Source: Cyrtodaria siliqua
Taxonomy: Eukaryota > Mollusca > Bivalvia > Adapedonta > Hiatellidae
NCBI GenBank assembly: GCA_037043455.1
Contig: JAWPHD010011182.1
Coordinates: 22,291 to 86,290, forward strand
Direction: 5' to 3'
Length of the DNA: 64,000 nt
Positions 1 through 62,130 of the stretch are shown in pieces. The notes under the pieces are model-generated. The model ran no database searches and had not been told where the DNA came from. It worked only from the letters and a program-made list of their open reading frames with translations. Each line of letters opens with the position of its first letter. Position 1 is the stretch's first letter. The translations under genes and the position numbers were made by a program.

Positions 1-457
1 TTTATGTTACTTCCTGTTGTTGTTGTAGTTTTGCTGAAATCTGAACTTGTTTTTCACAGCAGGGGTCTGCGTCTGGTCTCACATTAAAGAGAATTATATC
101 CTGTGTGTAGTGATACTATTCTATGGACATAGAAGACGAATATCATTTTATTTTAATTTGTCTTGCCTATGAACGTATTCGCAAACTATATTAAGGTTTA
201 TTATTATCGAAACCCTAGTGTTATTAAATTTATTGAATTGATGCAAAGTATGAAAAATAAAGAGTTTCATAATGTCGCTGAGTTTGTAAAAGAAACATTT
301 ATTGTGTATAACACATTTAATTACAAGTAGTTGTGTACATATAGTACATATACATACCTATATGTAAGGTTTATCCTCAAGAACTATGTATTGTTTCATG
401 GTTTCAATAATTTATACTGTTTATGTGCCTATGTATGTGTGAAAGGTTGTGTGTGTG

Positions 458-491
<34 letters not shown>

Positions 492-1030
492 CTTGCGTGT
501 TTTCGTGCGTGTGTAAGCCTGTCATGTGTTTAATTAGACTGTGTATATACTATTCTGATGAACAAATACTATATGTATACGTCGAAATAAAACTATTTTA
601 TGTTCCTAAAACGACAGTAAAAACGCCCTGTTTAATTCAGGCGCATAGCACTAACATGCACATATATTATTAGCACATTCCGATATGAGATGGTGGGGTG
701 TGGGATTATGATCAGACAACCAATCATCAGACCCCCATAATTACTAACATGCACATATATTATTAGCACTTTCCGACTGGAGGCTGATTAGTGCTGATAA
801 TCAGACCCCCATAATTACTAATATACACATATCAGTACATATACGTATGAGCGTCTGATTGATGAACATGGTCGATACTCTTGAAACTTTACAAGTATAG
901 TACTCTCTAAATAAAAGTGTAACCATATTATGCTGCAAGTTACCTGTAAAACTATTCAGGATTATTTGAGTTCTAATCTTTTTCTTTTGTTAATGCACTT
1001 TCAGTGGGATTCCACAAAAGGGGACATAAC
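1..1030. other. Upstream flank, no gene seen
   Basis: AT-rich sequence with a (GT)n tract and short direct repeats (the motif ctaacatgcacatatattat recurs at about 653 and 746). Open frames here are only microsatellite readings. No domain or splice-bounded exon is recognisable. Confidence 0.5.
447..518. repeat. (GT)n microsatellite
   Basis: Mostly uninterrupted gt dinucleotides with gc, tt and ga interruptions. The Val/Cys-rich readings across it are artefacts. Confidence 0.9.
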
Positions 1031-1314
1031 CCATTACGTGGTCCGAATATTAACTTTCATACCCCATCCAACCCTTTCTCCAAGAAGCAAAAACGGGATT
1101 GGCTGGGGTATGAAATAAAACCTTAATTTCTGCTTTAAAAGTTTGCATATTGTAACATTAAAACATTTAATAGGTAATTTTAAACAGGTTATCGCACACC
1201 TTATCGGTAAAAAATGTTTTTAAACGTGTTTTATTGTCGAAATATCCGTTGTAAAATTCTACTAATATACGCTTTCCCATCGCTTAATGGAATTAAGGCG
1301 GTACCACGTAAATG
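1031..1314 (-). mobile_element. MITE family 1, copy 1
   Basis: About 284 bp bounded by inverted cattacgtggtcc-like ends. The same sequence in opposite orientation appears at 44014-44278 and 63279-63560. Contains the recognisable block taccccatccaaccc...gattggctggggtatgaaat. No coding capacity, hence a non-autonomous DNA element. Confidence 0.7.
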
Positions 1315-2537
1315 CCTTAACAGGACACACTTTTACAGAAATGCGCCATGAAGCATGTCATAGATACTGCTAAAATAAATAATGGACACAAACAACAACA
1401 ACACATAATTAAGAAACGAAGTAACGAACATTATATCGTGATTTTTTTTCCCTACGTTTTTTTATTTTTTTGTTCGTCGTTATTTTGCTGCTACATTTGA
1501 AATGGCAGAAAATATCTACCATAGTAAGACACGTGACCGTGATTTAGGACAATGGAAATAACCGCGATTGCACTGTGAATGTGAATGTATTATGCATGTA
1601 TAAAGGAAAACGTTATCTTAAATACAATCTGACCTATTTTAAACAATACTGTCCAGCGGTTTGTCCCAGCATGAGTAAGTCGCCTTTAATATTGAATTTA
1701 TTGCCGTAATAAATACATTGCATGCATGTCACACATAGATGAGTACCGCTTACAGGAATGTTATATAACTCTCATCAGGTATGTGGTATTTGTAGCATGG
1801 TCGCTGGAAGTGTCAGTCGTTTATCTGAAAGTAACGCCTGTCAGAATAAATGGTTTACTCTAACTATCAGTTATTGGAAGTTAGAGTTTGGCAGACAGCT
1901 GGAATGGACATGCTGCAAAACAAATAGAGTACGGTCTCATCTCGTTTGTTGAATTAAGCACCTTGCTGGGCCACGGTCACCTCGATGTTGAAATCAACCA
2001 ACTCGATGAGACCATACTCTATCTATAGCTTATAACTGTATTTACAATATATCATATACTGAAAAGGGTTATTTTTATTCTAATCATATACGTAAACAAA
2101 ATGCTTTAGTTTATGTGTCGGTCCTCTAATAGAGCGTTTATCTATATAGATTAAGAAATAAATAAATAAAATTAAAAAACTGTGGATTACAAGTACATAA
2201 TTATAAAAGTTCAATAAAAGACATAAAAAAATGTCGGAAAATTTGCGATCCGTACTTACGACAGAGTCAGTGCTTCGTATCGTATAATCTCAGAATATAA
2301 ATCTGAATAAATCAACATTTTGAGTGGTGATTTCTCCAAGACGTAACGATCTTACATTATGCCCTTCTTATGAAACGGTTTCAATTTATTATTCGTCGGC
2401 AGGAAACTGGCGAATATATTTGTGAGTGCAATAGAAGGAGAAGTAATTAACGGAAACAATTTTATTTTGTGATGCATTATTTTTAGTTTATTGGGATAAT
2501 GTGTTGTCAGCATTTCCATCGGTGAACGCGAAACAAT

Positions 2538-2611
<74 letters not shown>

Positions 2612-3068
2612 TTAGGACTCACACCACTATTATCTCCCATGAATACTCGTGCCCTACAGATGAAGGAGGTAGATAAAAAAAACAAATTCACTTTTCTACA
2701 TTTTACAGGATACATTGATTTATCTTTACCAGGTTCTAAATCTACAGCAGTTTAGGAAGAGATCACAGAAAAATGTATGTTGATATAAGATTTCTAGCTA
2801 ATTCTGCCTCATTTTACACATCATGTGTCTAATCACCACGGGGTTGTATTTTTGTCTAAATTTTGATAGGTGTCACGCAAACATGAAATTAAAAAAGTTC
2901 AATCTGGTAAATATTTGTTAAATATGTTTTAAATTGCAGATATTGAATCTATGAATAATTTAAGCATCAATACATGTTGTAAAATCTGTTTATCTCTATG
3001 CCACGAACAAAAACATTACAATGGGACCCTATGGAAAATTAATTGTGGTGTGAGACGTTAACCATCAG

Positions 3069-3102
<34 letters not shown>

Positions 3103-4740
3103 TCTTTGCATAAAACGTGGAGAAAACATAAGTTAACCATGATTATTATAAACTGAATATCTACCGTATCCAATAACCGATTTTGCTAAATATAGAAGAA
3201 CTTTTATTGTGCCTCGGTATAGGTCAATGGAGGTTCGGGGCCATTTTCCATGATGATGGTGCATTCTTTACAGGTCAATACAATCCTTGTTCTGCTCTGT
3301 ACAATACTGTAACTTGTTATAAAGTACATCAAAGTTGGATATTAAGAAATACATATACTACTGTTTCCAGTGGTTTTTTTTACTTTTGGGGGAAGGGGTT
3401 CAGGGCCCTTTAGAGGGGGACAAATTCGACGTGAATTGAAAAAAGGTAATTTTGACAATGTTAAAATAATAAAGAAAGATAGTAATTTTTATATACATGT
3501 ATCTCAGTTGCAAAAGAAACTGGTCACTTTGAAAAGTTTACTTTACACCCTATCCTCTTTATGCTTGATAAAGACAGTCCTTAACGATTCGACGTATTAA
3601 AAAACAAAGGACATCATGAATATTGGCAATGGAATGATAACAACTGTGGTACCAAACATGGTATATTCATTTTGGAATTTGTCAATTTAATTCTAAAAAA
3701 ACTTTATACAATTAAATCTAAACAAAACTCAGTGTCAACTGAGTATATTAAGTATTTTGCAACTGGGTATATTAAGTCGCAGTCTTTCATTTAATAATAA
3801 ATTCACATCAAGAACATGTTTGATGGACATGTTATGGATGGTCAATTAAGAAACAACATATAAATGTAAAAAAAAAAAAAATGAGGGAAATCTTTCCTCA
3901 AATAAGGGGGAAAAAAACATACTTTTGAGGAGCGGAATGGGACAGAAAAACTCTTAAAAACACACCGGTTTCCAATAATATCTCTTCTCGTAATTTAATT
4001 ATATTTATAAATTATGTGAGTAGACAAGTGCACATGTACGCAATATCAGTGGAACAAACAAGACTACCAATTACCAATTGACTATTGAAAGCAAGTATAG
4101 TGAATGAAATATAAAATATGAAATAGCAAATAAGAGTGAAGTACTCCATACTGAACAATATAATTAAAGTCTCATCAATTTAATCTAGCATAAGTGAATC
4201 AAATCAGGCACTTAACTTAGCCTTGAAATTTAAGAGGGGAAATTCTTTTTTGGGGTTCCATTGGCATTCATCTCCCCCTCTATAGCGTATTTTGTTTTGA
4301 TTTCACGTATTTGTTGCATTTACCAGAAAATATTTTAAGCTTTAAGCATGACTATTTTGTCAACGATTGATAATGTCTCGGTATTAAACTATGTACATTC
4401 CCAAAATTTAACAGAGGCAGTAAACAGAGGCAGCTGCCTCGGTGTGCCTCAGCATAGCTACGGGCCTGCAAATGAACGTAATTGAGTATTTTGGCAATGT
4501 TTGAATGAATCAAAAGTGAAAAACTTCTGTCAAAACTAATTTCAGTCCTTCTAATATGTAGTCCTCACCTAAATAACAGTGCACGTGTACTTTTGGTACA
4601 TATGTACTTAAATGTGAGTATTCATATCAACTTAAAGCTACGTATGCTATACTTAAACTAGTACTAACTCATGAATCAGCCAAAACGTCAATATATAAGC
4701 CAGATCGATGCTTAAAATATCACATTTTATCTAGCCTTCG
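1315..4740. other. Upstream flank, no gene seen
   Basis: AT-rich, with a small hairpin (1924-2025, arms tagagtacggtctcatctcg-like) and two ATC microsatellites. No exon-like sequence was recognised. Confidence 0.45.
2537..2610. repeat. (ATC)n microsatellite
   Basis: About 24 perfect atc units. Poly-His and poly-Asp readings across it are artefacts. A shorter (ATC)n tract lies at 3066-3102. Confidence 0.95.
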
Positions 4741-5240
4741 TACAGGTAACTTCGATAGATATAAGGCTTTCAATTATATTTCATAAAAGCAAATAGCTGC
4801 TCGGAACGGGATTTGAACCAGTGCCGTTTAGTTTTTCTTTGTGCTTGTTCATGTAGATATACCCACTCGGCCACGGATATTTGCTGGTATGTTGTAATTT
4901 ACATGTGTCACATGATGTACTATATATATACTGATACGCCTGAGGCGCATTAAAATAGGTTGTTATTTTGCATAATAATAAATGATACTCAATGTACCAT
5001 ATTTTCAAGAAGCCCCTGCAGACGGCAGAGTAAATATAAATTCGAAACATCCTGTTCAAGTCCCGAGAGAGGCAAACTTTTTTCCATGCGAATTATAATG
5101 CTATCTGTACGATGTGACAGTGAATGATGTCCTGCGTTAAATTTTATCGCTTAAATACCCGATTTCGGCATGAGCTGGTGAATATGAAGTTACAAAAAAA
5201 GACACGTCTTCAAAGAAGACGGCAATCTAAATACAGGGCC
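4740..5240 (-). repeat. Dispersed repeat with tRNA-like head, copy 1
   Basis: Minus-strand tRNA-like segment at about 4795-4880 (its B-box-like ggttcaaatcccgtt reads on the minus strand). The segment near 5135-5215 is the reverse complement of 53005-53075 (gcttaaatacccgatttcg, tgagctggtgaatatgaag). Likely one SINE-like family. Confidence 0.5.
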
Positions 5241-5689
5241 CGTAGCTTTAAGCTAAACATTTAGCATTTCCCCAGTATGTTTAATATGGCTCAGGCCAAA
5301 TCAGAAACAGCACGCTGGATACGACTGTACAATTAGTTACTAGTTCGCTATTCCAATTGCGTCGGGATTCGAACTGAAAGTTTAAAATGTGCATAATGAA
5401 TAATTTGATACGCGTTCAAAACAAGTATAATGAACAAAACGGACATGCTATATCCAATCTTTAATTCGAAGGCCGACTGGCACCAGTAGCACACGTTGCC
5501 AGCTCGTTATTAGGGCGAATGGCTAAACCAACGATGTTCAAGGGACTACTGTTAAAGATTCCATTAGAAAACAATATCAAATAAAGTATTTTAAAGAAAA
5601 AGTCATAATTATATTTAAAGTGGTCATGCTGATCCTTTATAAAAGCAAATCGTTGTAGCAGAACTTTCTACAAAGTAGATATCAAAATC

Positions 5690-5990
5690 GAACAGGAAAA
5701 GTAGTATTCAAGGACGACACAAACACACAAAGAAACAAAGAATAACTTTAAATAAAGATGAATAAAAGGCAAGATAAGGCATCACAAACACAGAAGGGTT
5801 GACAATAGGGCTACCGAGTGGCTAAAAAGGCCGCTGGGGGTTTAAAACAGGTTTTAGGATGCACCAAACCTCACTCTTACCCTACTTTCAACCCAATAAA
5901 CGGGACAGTGTAGATAAAGATATCCTCGCTAGGTTATAATTAATCTCTAACAAACAAGGCAGCGTTAATAGGAAAAATAAATAAAACAAC
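5690..5990 (+). repeat. Dispersed repeat family D, copy 1
   Basis: Carries the blocks aaaggcaagataaggcatc, gggttgacaatagggctacc, gcaccaaacctcactc and aataaacgggac. Related copies or fragments lie near 10395-10440, 38050-38350, 39725-40385, 54930-55070, 56570-57110, 57870-58245, 58375-58935 and 63810-64000. No coding capacity is seen; most likely transposon remnants. Confidence 0.65.
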
Positions 5991-6522
5991 GTAATTGTAA
6001 TTGTTTCAAATGTATAACTTTGTCTAGCACGTTTAACACCATTATTTGACCACGTGATACTTGTTTATTTCCATATTTCCAATAGCCCATGATAATATTA
6101 TCGTTTTTGTAATATACAGGTGACTTATAGGCCTATAAGGCCGGTGTATTAATCATTTGACTGATAATACTGTGTAATTATATGCGTGTTTACACGTGTC
6201 ACTATAATAAATAATTTACTTTAAGAACGATTAACTGCCCAGTTTCAAAAGAATTACAGCCAACTGGCTGTGCGAACGTCAGTTTAAAAGCTTTGACAAT
6301 GGCTAATAGGCTGACCAGTACATAATTCCTGTGACTATAACATGTTATTAGGTCTGTACTATAAGATATGATTGCACATTGAATGCATTTTCATGTTACA
6401 CAAACTACCATTACGTTTATTTGATAAACTGTATCCATGGCAATTATAAATCTTGAAACCCACATTTGATAAGAACATAAAAGAACAACACAGAACAATA
6501 TTTGTATTCAATTTGTACATAG

Positions 6523-7467
6523 TGGGTGCGTTCAGGGTTCTCCCATCGGCAACCACGTTGGTTAACTTTGGGTTACCAATGGCCACCGATGGTAACATTT
6601 GGTACCAACGAGACCACCGATACTACGTCAGGCAGTGTTCGACACTAACGCTAGCCCGATAGCCCGGGGCTAGTAAAAGTGACCATCGGGCTAGCACGTA
6701 CGATCGTCTAGCTAGCCCGATTGGCTAGTAGATTATAGAACAAACACGTAACCAATTTGCGATGGCATTATATAAATAAAATTCTCAAGCACTGTTAATC
6801 ATTAATGTTCCGCAGATTATCGCTTAAAACTGCTGCTCTTTTAGTCCGCGTAAAACGACATTTGTTTTCTTTTTGCGTGATACCAGCCCGATACCGAATC
6901 ACACAAACGCTTGTAACTACGCCTTATAAACTAGACAGCTTTTCTCAAGCGTTTTTATGTCCACGATTACAGCAGTTGTTTCCGCTTCCGTCGGAAAACG
7001 CCGCGAATTATGAACTTTTTATAAAGGTGCAAACATGGATCGCTTTTTGGGGCTTTCTCCACCAGCCAAAAAACAAAAAACTCTATCATAATAATGTCTT
7101 ATTTCTGTGTTTCTCATGTACATTGTTCAGAAATACTATAATAAATTAAAATAATTATCATCTGATTTGTGTTGTTATTGTATAACCAACCCCGTCAAAT
7201 CAATATACAATGAGGATTTGGTACCGTTGGTAGCAGGGCTAGTAGAAATTAAGGGGGGCTAGTGAAATTCCAAACCTACTAGCCCCCGGGGCTAGTTGGT
7301 CCAAAAAGTTAGTGTCGAACACTGTCAGGCGTAGAGTCGCGGGAAGATTGTTTATCAACGTTCTACCCATCGGCGAACCAAAGGTTAACGGCAGTGAGTG
7401 ACCGATGGTAGCCGATGGTTACCGAGAATGCTTCCGGTAACCGATGGGAGAACCCTGGACTCACCCA
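6523..7467. mobile_element. Outer MITE interrupted by another transposon
   Basis: Ends are 27-bp imperfect inverted repeats: tgggtgcgttcagggttctc...ccatcgg on the left and ccgatgggagaaccctgg...ctcaccca on the right. Removing the inner element (6634-7323) leaves about 255 bp of self-complementary sequence, typical of a foldback MITE. Confidence 0.7.
6634..7323. mobile_element. Inner hAT-like deletion derivative
   Basis: 690 bp with inverted ends agtgttcgacactaac and gttagtgtcgaacact, flanked by the 7-bp direct repeat gtcaggc on both sides (6627-6633 and 7324-7330). Both subterminal regions are rich in ggctag/ctagcc motifs. A short reading starting at 7035 (MDRFLGLSPPAKKQKTLS, then stop) resembles the start of hAT-family transposases; this is a loose resemblance. 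Confidence 0.65.
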
Positions 7468-7861
7468 GCGTCTCGTTGGTTTTACACAATACATGATTTT
7501 AAGTGAACAAAATAAAACAATTAAGGCCTATTATACAATGTTTATACAAGTGATGGATCGAAAATAAAGCGATTAGAACTATGCTACACGAGATGCCGTA
7601 AACCGATTCACCATAGCCTTTGAATCAATCTCTCCCAGAGGCATTATTGTATGTGCATGCAAGGAACGACAACTATGGGTAGAGATTGCCTTTGAATTGC
7701 ATGGTTGATTCATTCAAAAACATAACGTGTTGGACTTCATGACTTTTATTAGTTTATATTCGGTAATTGTTTCCGTCAAAATGAAAAATATAACCTTACA
7801 AATAAAATATTGAATTGTTCATTTGATTTATATGCATGAATATGCATTAACATCGGTCTGA

Positions 7862-8103
7862 GTGCAGTTATGGAGGTAACTGGGCAACAACTACGGAGGT
7901 AACAGGGCGACAACTACGGAGGTAACTGGGCGACAACTATGGAGGTAACAGGGCGACAACTACGGAGGTAACTGGGCAACAACTACGGAGGTAACAGGGC
8001 GACAACTACGGAGGTAACTGGGCGACAACTATGGAGGTAACAGGGCGACAACTACGGAGGTAACTGGGCGACAACTACGGAGGTAACAGGGCGACAACTA
8101 CGG
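7862..8103. repeat. 23-bp minisatellite
   Basis: About 10 copies of ggaggtaacagggcgacaac + tac, alternating with a variant carrying ctgggc. It lies just before the GAT tract. Confidence 0.9.
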
Positions 8104-8169
8104 CTGTTGTGTGAATGGTTAATAATACAACGAATAATATAACTCATTTTCACAGGCTGCTTATAGCTG

Positions 8170-9042
<873 letters not shown>

Positions 9043-9509
9043 CACAATGAGTGCATAATTATGTTCCTAGGCATATATCTTTTGGCTGTTTTTCTTGGGG
9101 GCCTCATCTTTCTGATTTTGCATAGGAACTTGCATATCTTTTTGTCCAACGCATCATGTTTTATCGATGTGTATATCTAATAAATTATATTTTATTTGAT
9201 TCATTCTGCTCAAAAAGAATAAGGCATTATGTTATTTATTTCATCAAAAGTTATCAATTAATTAGGACATTTATGATTTTATAGGTCGTGTATTTGGTCT
9301 AAAATTTCCAATATTTGCAAGGTCGAGCCTAACTTGTATAAACGGCAAAATCACGTCATGTGGTTCAGAGAATTGAAAAAGACATTCACAACACAAACAA
9401 ATGAATTACATTGAAAACGATTAAATCATGCGATTTTAAATGTCAAAACATTGCATCAACAAGACATTTCTTATCAATAACACATGTGAAATAGATAGTG
9501 AACTATATA
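9043..9509. other. Intergenic, no gene seen
   Basis: AT-rich sequence containing only the AATAAA noted with the Asp-rich tract. Confidence 0.4.
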
Positions 9510-9980
9510 CACTCAAGTGATATGAAAACGCAACACGGGAATTTCCGCTATATATTGTATATACTGCACATAATATTCCAAAGAAATCCCAAGATGTTTT
9601 TTTAAAAAAAAGTTGCAGTTAACTAGAGAAAGGACACAACTGTGATGTTGTAGACGTTTTAATCACACTACACTTTGTAACAAGAACTTCATCAATGTTG
9701 AAGTTGGTCTTCGAAAAATTGAGCTAGTTCAGTACTGTATTTAACGTAAATAGTTTGCACAATTTTGCATCCTAAGTTTGCTCATATGATTGAGACAAAC
9801 GCGTACTCTGTGAATAATGAAACATTGCAGGAATACTATTTGCTGTATTATTTGTTGTTTTAGTATTTTTTCCAAAAGGAAAGGTCATACGTAGCCATGT
9901 ACCATTCGATTAAAAGCAGCATATTGTACATACAAAATATAGCGGAAATTCCCGTGTTGCGTTTTCATATCACTTGAGTG
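9510..9980. mobile_element. TA-flanked MITE family 2, copy 1
   Basis: 471 bp with near-perfect inverted ends of about 45 bp (cactcaagtgatatgaaaac...gtttt catatcacttgagtg), directly flanked by TA on both sides, as expected for Tc1/mariner-type target duplication. Related copies lie at 41672-42148 and 50002-50469. Confidence 0.85.
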
Positions 9981-11897
9981 TATTAATGAAAAGTCCTAAG
10001 TACCAACCTAAGATTATGTCGATAATACTATCATTGTCTTGCGTATTTCACGTTTGATTGGAGATATGGTTGAACTGCTAAATAACGTGTTTAAATCATC
10101 TGCTCTGATCGCATCAACACATGTTAAAGCTTTCAAGTCGAAACGTTTTCTTAGAAATCAGTTATAATGCTTATAAATATAGGAGTTGTTTAAGTATTTC
10201 GAATTAGTGCAGCTTTCGATGTTCCATATTTCATTTTATTATCTGCAATAATAGGGTCAAACTTTTATGTTTTTTATGTTATTTCCTACCAGTTTTTAGA
10301 AGTTTATATCTTTAAGCGGACTGCGATTCATGGTGTGTGTTTTATCAGCATATTTCATGTTTTCATACAGAGGGAGGGTAACTCTCAAAAAATGTAACAA
10401 TTTAAACAAGGTTCTAATGTGCACCAAACCTCACTCTACTTTATAGAATGTATATAAAAATAAATGTCTTACAAACTATGGGTCAAAACAATATATTTAT
10501 CACACATCTATTCTAAAATACATTTAAAAAAAAAATTAAGATAACAAACTGAGTAATTATATTTTTTGTTCTGTATATTCTATGTCAGACAAAACTACAT
10601 TAAGCATGAGGGATCACATTTAATATAGTAGCCACTAGCTAAAAAAAAGCAAGTGCGAAGATTTTCTACTTACTATTTTAATCAAGGTACTTGCATTAAT
10701 AATGTAAAACTGCGATTCATTTTATAAGGATTACTATACCTTTAAATAATGACATGTTCCCACTCACCTAGATGCAGGAATGTAATAATGTACATTTACT
10801 TATATCCAACTATTTAACTAAGAGATTTTTGGCTAAAAAGAAGAAAGCAAGGTCATTTAAACTGATTGTACTTGTCATATTTCGGGGCTGTTAACTGTTT
10901 TACATAATTATTAATAGTGAAAATACATAAAATATTAAAAAACAACTTTTTGAGTGACATTTTATGACATTCTGTGATTTTCATTTTTTTCAAGGGGGTT
11001 ATGTTTAAAAACGCATTAAAATCATGTAAAGCTGTAACTTTGAAATTGCTATAATGCATTTTCCTTACCTCCATAAAATTGCCCCCAAATTGACAATAGT
11101 AAGAATTTGCCCACCAAAATGGTACCGGATATCGTTCTGGCCCATGGACTATAAGTTAAACATGTTCAGTGAATAACTGTAGACTGAGACCGAGTGGGTT
11201 TCTTTTATTACTTGAAAAATTTAACAAGTGCTAATATTTTCTACTTACCATTTTTGCAAAAATCTACTTGCATTTAGCAAGTAAGTGTTGAATTTGAACA
11301 CTGAGCATATCATGTTTATGGTAAAGTTTTAGCATTTGTCTTAATAAACAGACGTGTTATGTTATTTTTTAAGACTAATTTCGGAGAAGCTTCAGCTTAC
11401 CGAAAACGAAGTGTATGAAATCATGGGGCCAGTTACTGCTATTATTTTAAAATATCAGTATCACACATTGAACAGTGACTGATACTATTTTAAAATATCA
11501 GAATCCCAGACTGACGTGATGTGTCACTGTGATAAAGCTGTAACATGTATGGAACATGAATTGTGGGAAGCCTCAAGTGATGTGTGAACTTATACTAAGC
11601 AAAATAAATTTAGCACATTACATGTATGTCATTTCTACAGAGAAGATACAGAGCCGTGTTTGTATGGAGCCAATAATAAAGGGATATAGATATGACCAGT
11701 AGTAATGATGATTTAAACATATTGTATCGCCAATAATTTTATATACAGAATAATATCCACATATATACAATGGGTCGGGTAACAAGTTCTACCAACATTA
11801 GTTAACATCTTCGAATTGCAAATGCATATGACTGAGTGAAATAAATTACAATGGCAAACAATACATTGAGAGAGAGAATGATGACTATTGAACACAA

Positions 11898-11986
<89 letters not shown>

Positions 11987-14900
11987 GGGCGTAGTAATGC
12001 TACAAAGTTATTTGTAATAAGTCGTGATTAAAATAAAGCAAATATGATGGGAACATACTTTCATAGGTTTTCGAAAATCGTTCTCATTTCAATACAAAGG
12101 GAGGTAATTTTAAAATTACGAAATTTGAAATGTTTTTGCTTAAGAATAACAATCGTGTGTGAACACATTTCAGCGGTTTTTAAACAATGACAGAATGGGC
12201 AGTTCTTGTCAATGCCAAACATTAAATTTGTTCAAAGCAATACATTTGTATAAGGAAATAAGTTGTTTTTAATATATGAAAGGTAATTCTGATACTTGCA
12301 TTTCTGATATCTTCAAACAATTGTTAATCTATGTCCCTAAAAAGTCATGCTAAACTTTTTTTGTTCAATATACACCACTGCAAGAAGTATGACATGTGTA
12401 AATATTTCAACAACTTCAGTGAGTATTCTGTTAAACTTGGTTCGAAGAATGGATGAAATAATTTGTCTTTTGATTGATTTTGTAAGTCGTTAAAATCTGC
12501 AAGCTGGTGTAGTCGCAGAAGTTCAGCCAGACACAAGCTATCCTTAACCTATAAAACGAGGTGTATTTGACAAGTAACCACCAACCGGGTTAGTTTATGA
12601 CGAAAGCATACGGCAATTGGAAAAGCCATGATTCATTGTATTCTGTATTTTATGGTAAATTAATAACTATTTAAATTGTTGTTCTGAAGTAAATTGCTGT
12701 GATTTATCACAGACCTTATAACAAATGTTATTAATATGTCTGTGGATTTATTCAGAAATTATCGGTCCAAGAGTTAGAGAGTCTTTTATTTTCATTACCT
12801 TCATACAAAAACACATATTCAAACACTGTACATATAGTATATATACTCACCAATGGACAGCCTGAACAGCGCTTCAATTAAACAATGTTTCATGTTTTTA
12901 AGCACACTTCACTGAGTACTAAATATTCCTCTAAACAGTTTCAAATTTTGCCAAGCAATACTCCTTTATGGATGCTATGGAAACCTTAAAGGCAGGTAAT
13001 TTGATGATATTTGGTAATCAAAAGCTTCTACTTACACAATCGGTGTTGTGATTTTCGCGATTTTGTTTTCGAAAGCAACTTATAGAGAATATGTTCTTGG
13101 ACAAATTGAGGTAATGCTTGTAGATTGTATGTGTTTTTACCAAAATTGCATGGTTTAGGAAAAAGGGGGATAACTCCCTTGTGTACCAAAATTCAAAAAT
13201 ACACACCATCTTTTGTCTTGACTATTGGTGCAGTGGTCGATATACACATGATGATATGGAATAAAGATGAAATAACACCGCATATAAAGACAAGATATTA
13301 AATAGAAATAGTCCGTCGGATGGGAACGTAAACTGGGCGGTCCCGTGTCTATCCTCCGAGCAAGTTAAAGAACCACTGGTATCCGGCATGCCGAAATACA
13401 ATCACCCGATCAGTGGATTGACCAGAATAGACCAATTACCAACCAATCAGCCGGCAGGAAAAAAGTTCCGGGGTAATTCGGAGCTGTTACACTGAATCTC
13501 TTAATTTTGATTGGTTGACAAGGTAAACAAACCAAAACAATCTTGCTAAAAAAATAAGATTCAACTTTTGAAGACTACGTATGAAGGTTAAACACATTTG
13601 TGCAATATATTCATAATCTGTGGCATAATGAAAAACAAGAAGTATATTTTAAATTTACCTCGTGTTTTTACATGCAAGTAGGTGGGTTACCAGCATCCGA
13701 CCCAAATAGCTTTTTCAAAACCTACTCTACGTGTAGTTTGTGTACGTTTTTTGATAAAACTAAGATAGGTCTTTTAAAAAATGCAAGCAAAAATATAGCT
13801 TTTTGTAATAGCGAACACAGTACGGAGCTTAGAGCTATAATGTAGAGCTATGGGAAATGAAATGGTGTAGTATGAACTATATAATCATAATTTTGATAAA
13901 GAGCCATCAAAATAAACTGACCAATCAGGTATCAGAAATTTGACACACCTCTAAATGCTGATATGTCATAGACTCGGTCTTTATCAAGATGTTAACAACG
14001 TTAACTGTTAAAATCAATATATTTACAGTGTGCGTATTTTAAAACCATGCATATTTCATTCACATTTATGCAAATTGATCGAACATGTGTATCTTTCAAA
14101 ATCGACTATTTAAAATTATTTTTACTCTTTTATTTTTTTTATTTTACTTTAGAACTTAAGGATAAAAACCGAGTAACATACATTTTACACCCTAATGAAA
14201 AGTTGGTAAAATCTCAACATTCTGACAATCAAAAATCATGAATAAATATCCTCGTCAGATGGCAGGTGCTAAATCTTTTCATTAAGCCGCCACCATTATA
14301 TATAACTTTATGACTTGAGATTCCTTTCTTTATGAATAGTTATCGGCACGCCCAAAGTAAGGTCCTTTAATATTCTAATATGTTAGTAACCTTGTCAAGT
14401 TGTTATCGCCCATTGATTTATTTTCTCTCGGCGACAAGTAAATATTAGCGTAAATATTACCCAAAAGGTGGTTTAGTCAAGTAATTAATCGACGCCCACC
14501 AAATGGAGATTACTTCTCCAACGGTACACCGTATCAATTAGGTGTCGCCCGTATCAGCGTTGCTCTGACGGAACGCCGTATCAATTATCAACTGTAAAAT
14601 GTTGGACTTTTATCGCTAAAATTACTATTATTTATTTCCCAGGATTGTCATTATTTTTTTTTGTATTTTCTATGTTTAAGCACGCACATACCGTGACCAG
14701 TTACCAAGGGAAACAATTCATAGATAAACCGGAAGTGTTGTGTTTTAACGTCTGCCTCGCAACCAAAGTCATTTATATATCTAAATAAGCCTACAACCGT
14801 TTAGATGATTTTTGGCTACCGACATTAAAATACTCGCATTCGACACTCTTTAAAATAAATTAACCATCTAAAGTAATATTAATGTACTTAATTCTGAATG

Positions 14901-15046
14901 CAATACATAGTTTAATTGTGGATTGACTGCAGTGGACCTCAAAACAAAAGGATCGTTTTAGAATCTAAACAATAAGTTGGGATTTAAAATTTGCATATAT
15001 CGTGAAACAATCAAAAGTTCTGAAGTTTTTTCTTTATACACGGAGG
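9981..15046. other. Upstream flank of the gene, no other gene seen
   Basis: About 5 kb of AT-rich DNA with a (GA)n-(GACA)n tract (11904-11985) and repeat family D fragments. No exon was recognised. The promoter of the LU-EGF-FReD gene should lie at the right end, but no motif there is convincing. Confidence 0.4.
11904..11985. repeat. (GA)n followed by (GACA)n microsatellite
   Basis: About 23 ga units passing directly into about 9 gaca units. Confidence 0.95.

Positions 15047-62130
<47,084 letters not shown>

Noticed and set aside
55..111. Possible terminal exon of an upstream gene (acceptor-like tttttcacag, short open reading to TAG, AATAAA near 252)
   Set aside because: Only 16 codons, no recognisable domain and no partner exon in the window; chance is likely.
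2352..2755. Poly-Asp and poly-His reading frames on both strands
   Set aside because: Entirely generated by the (ATC)n microsatellite.
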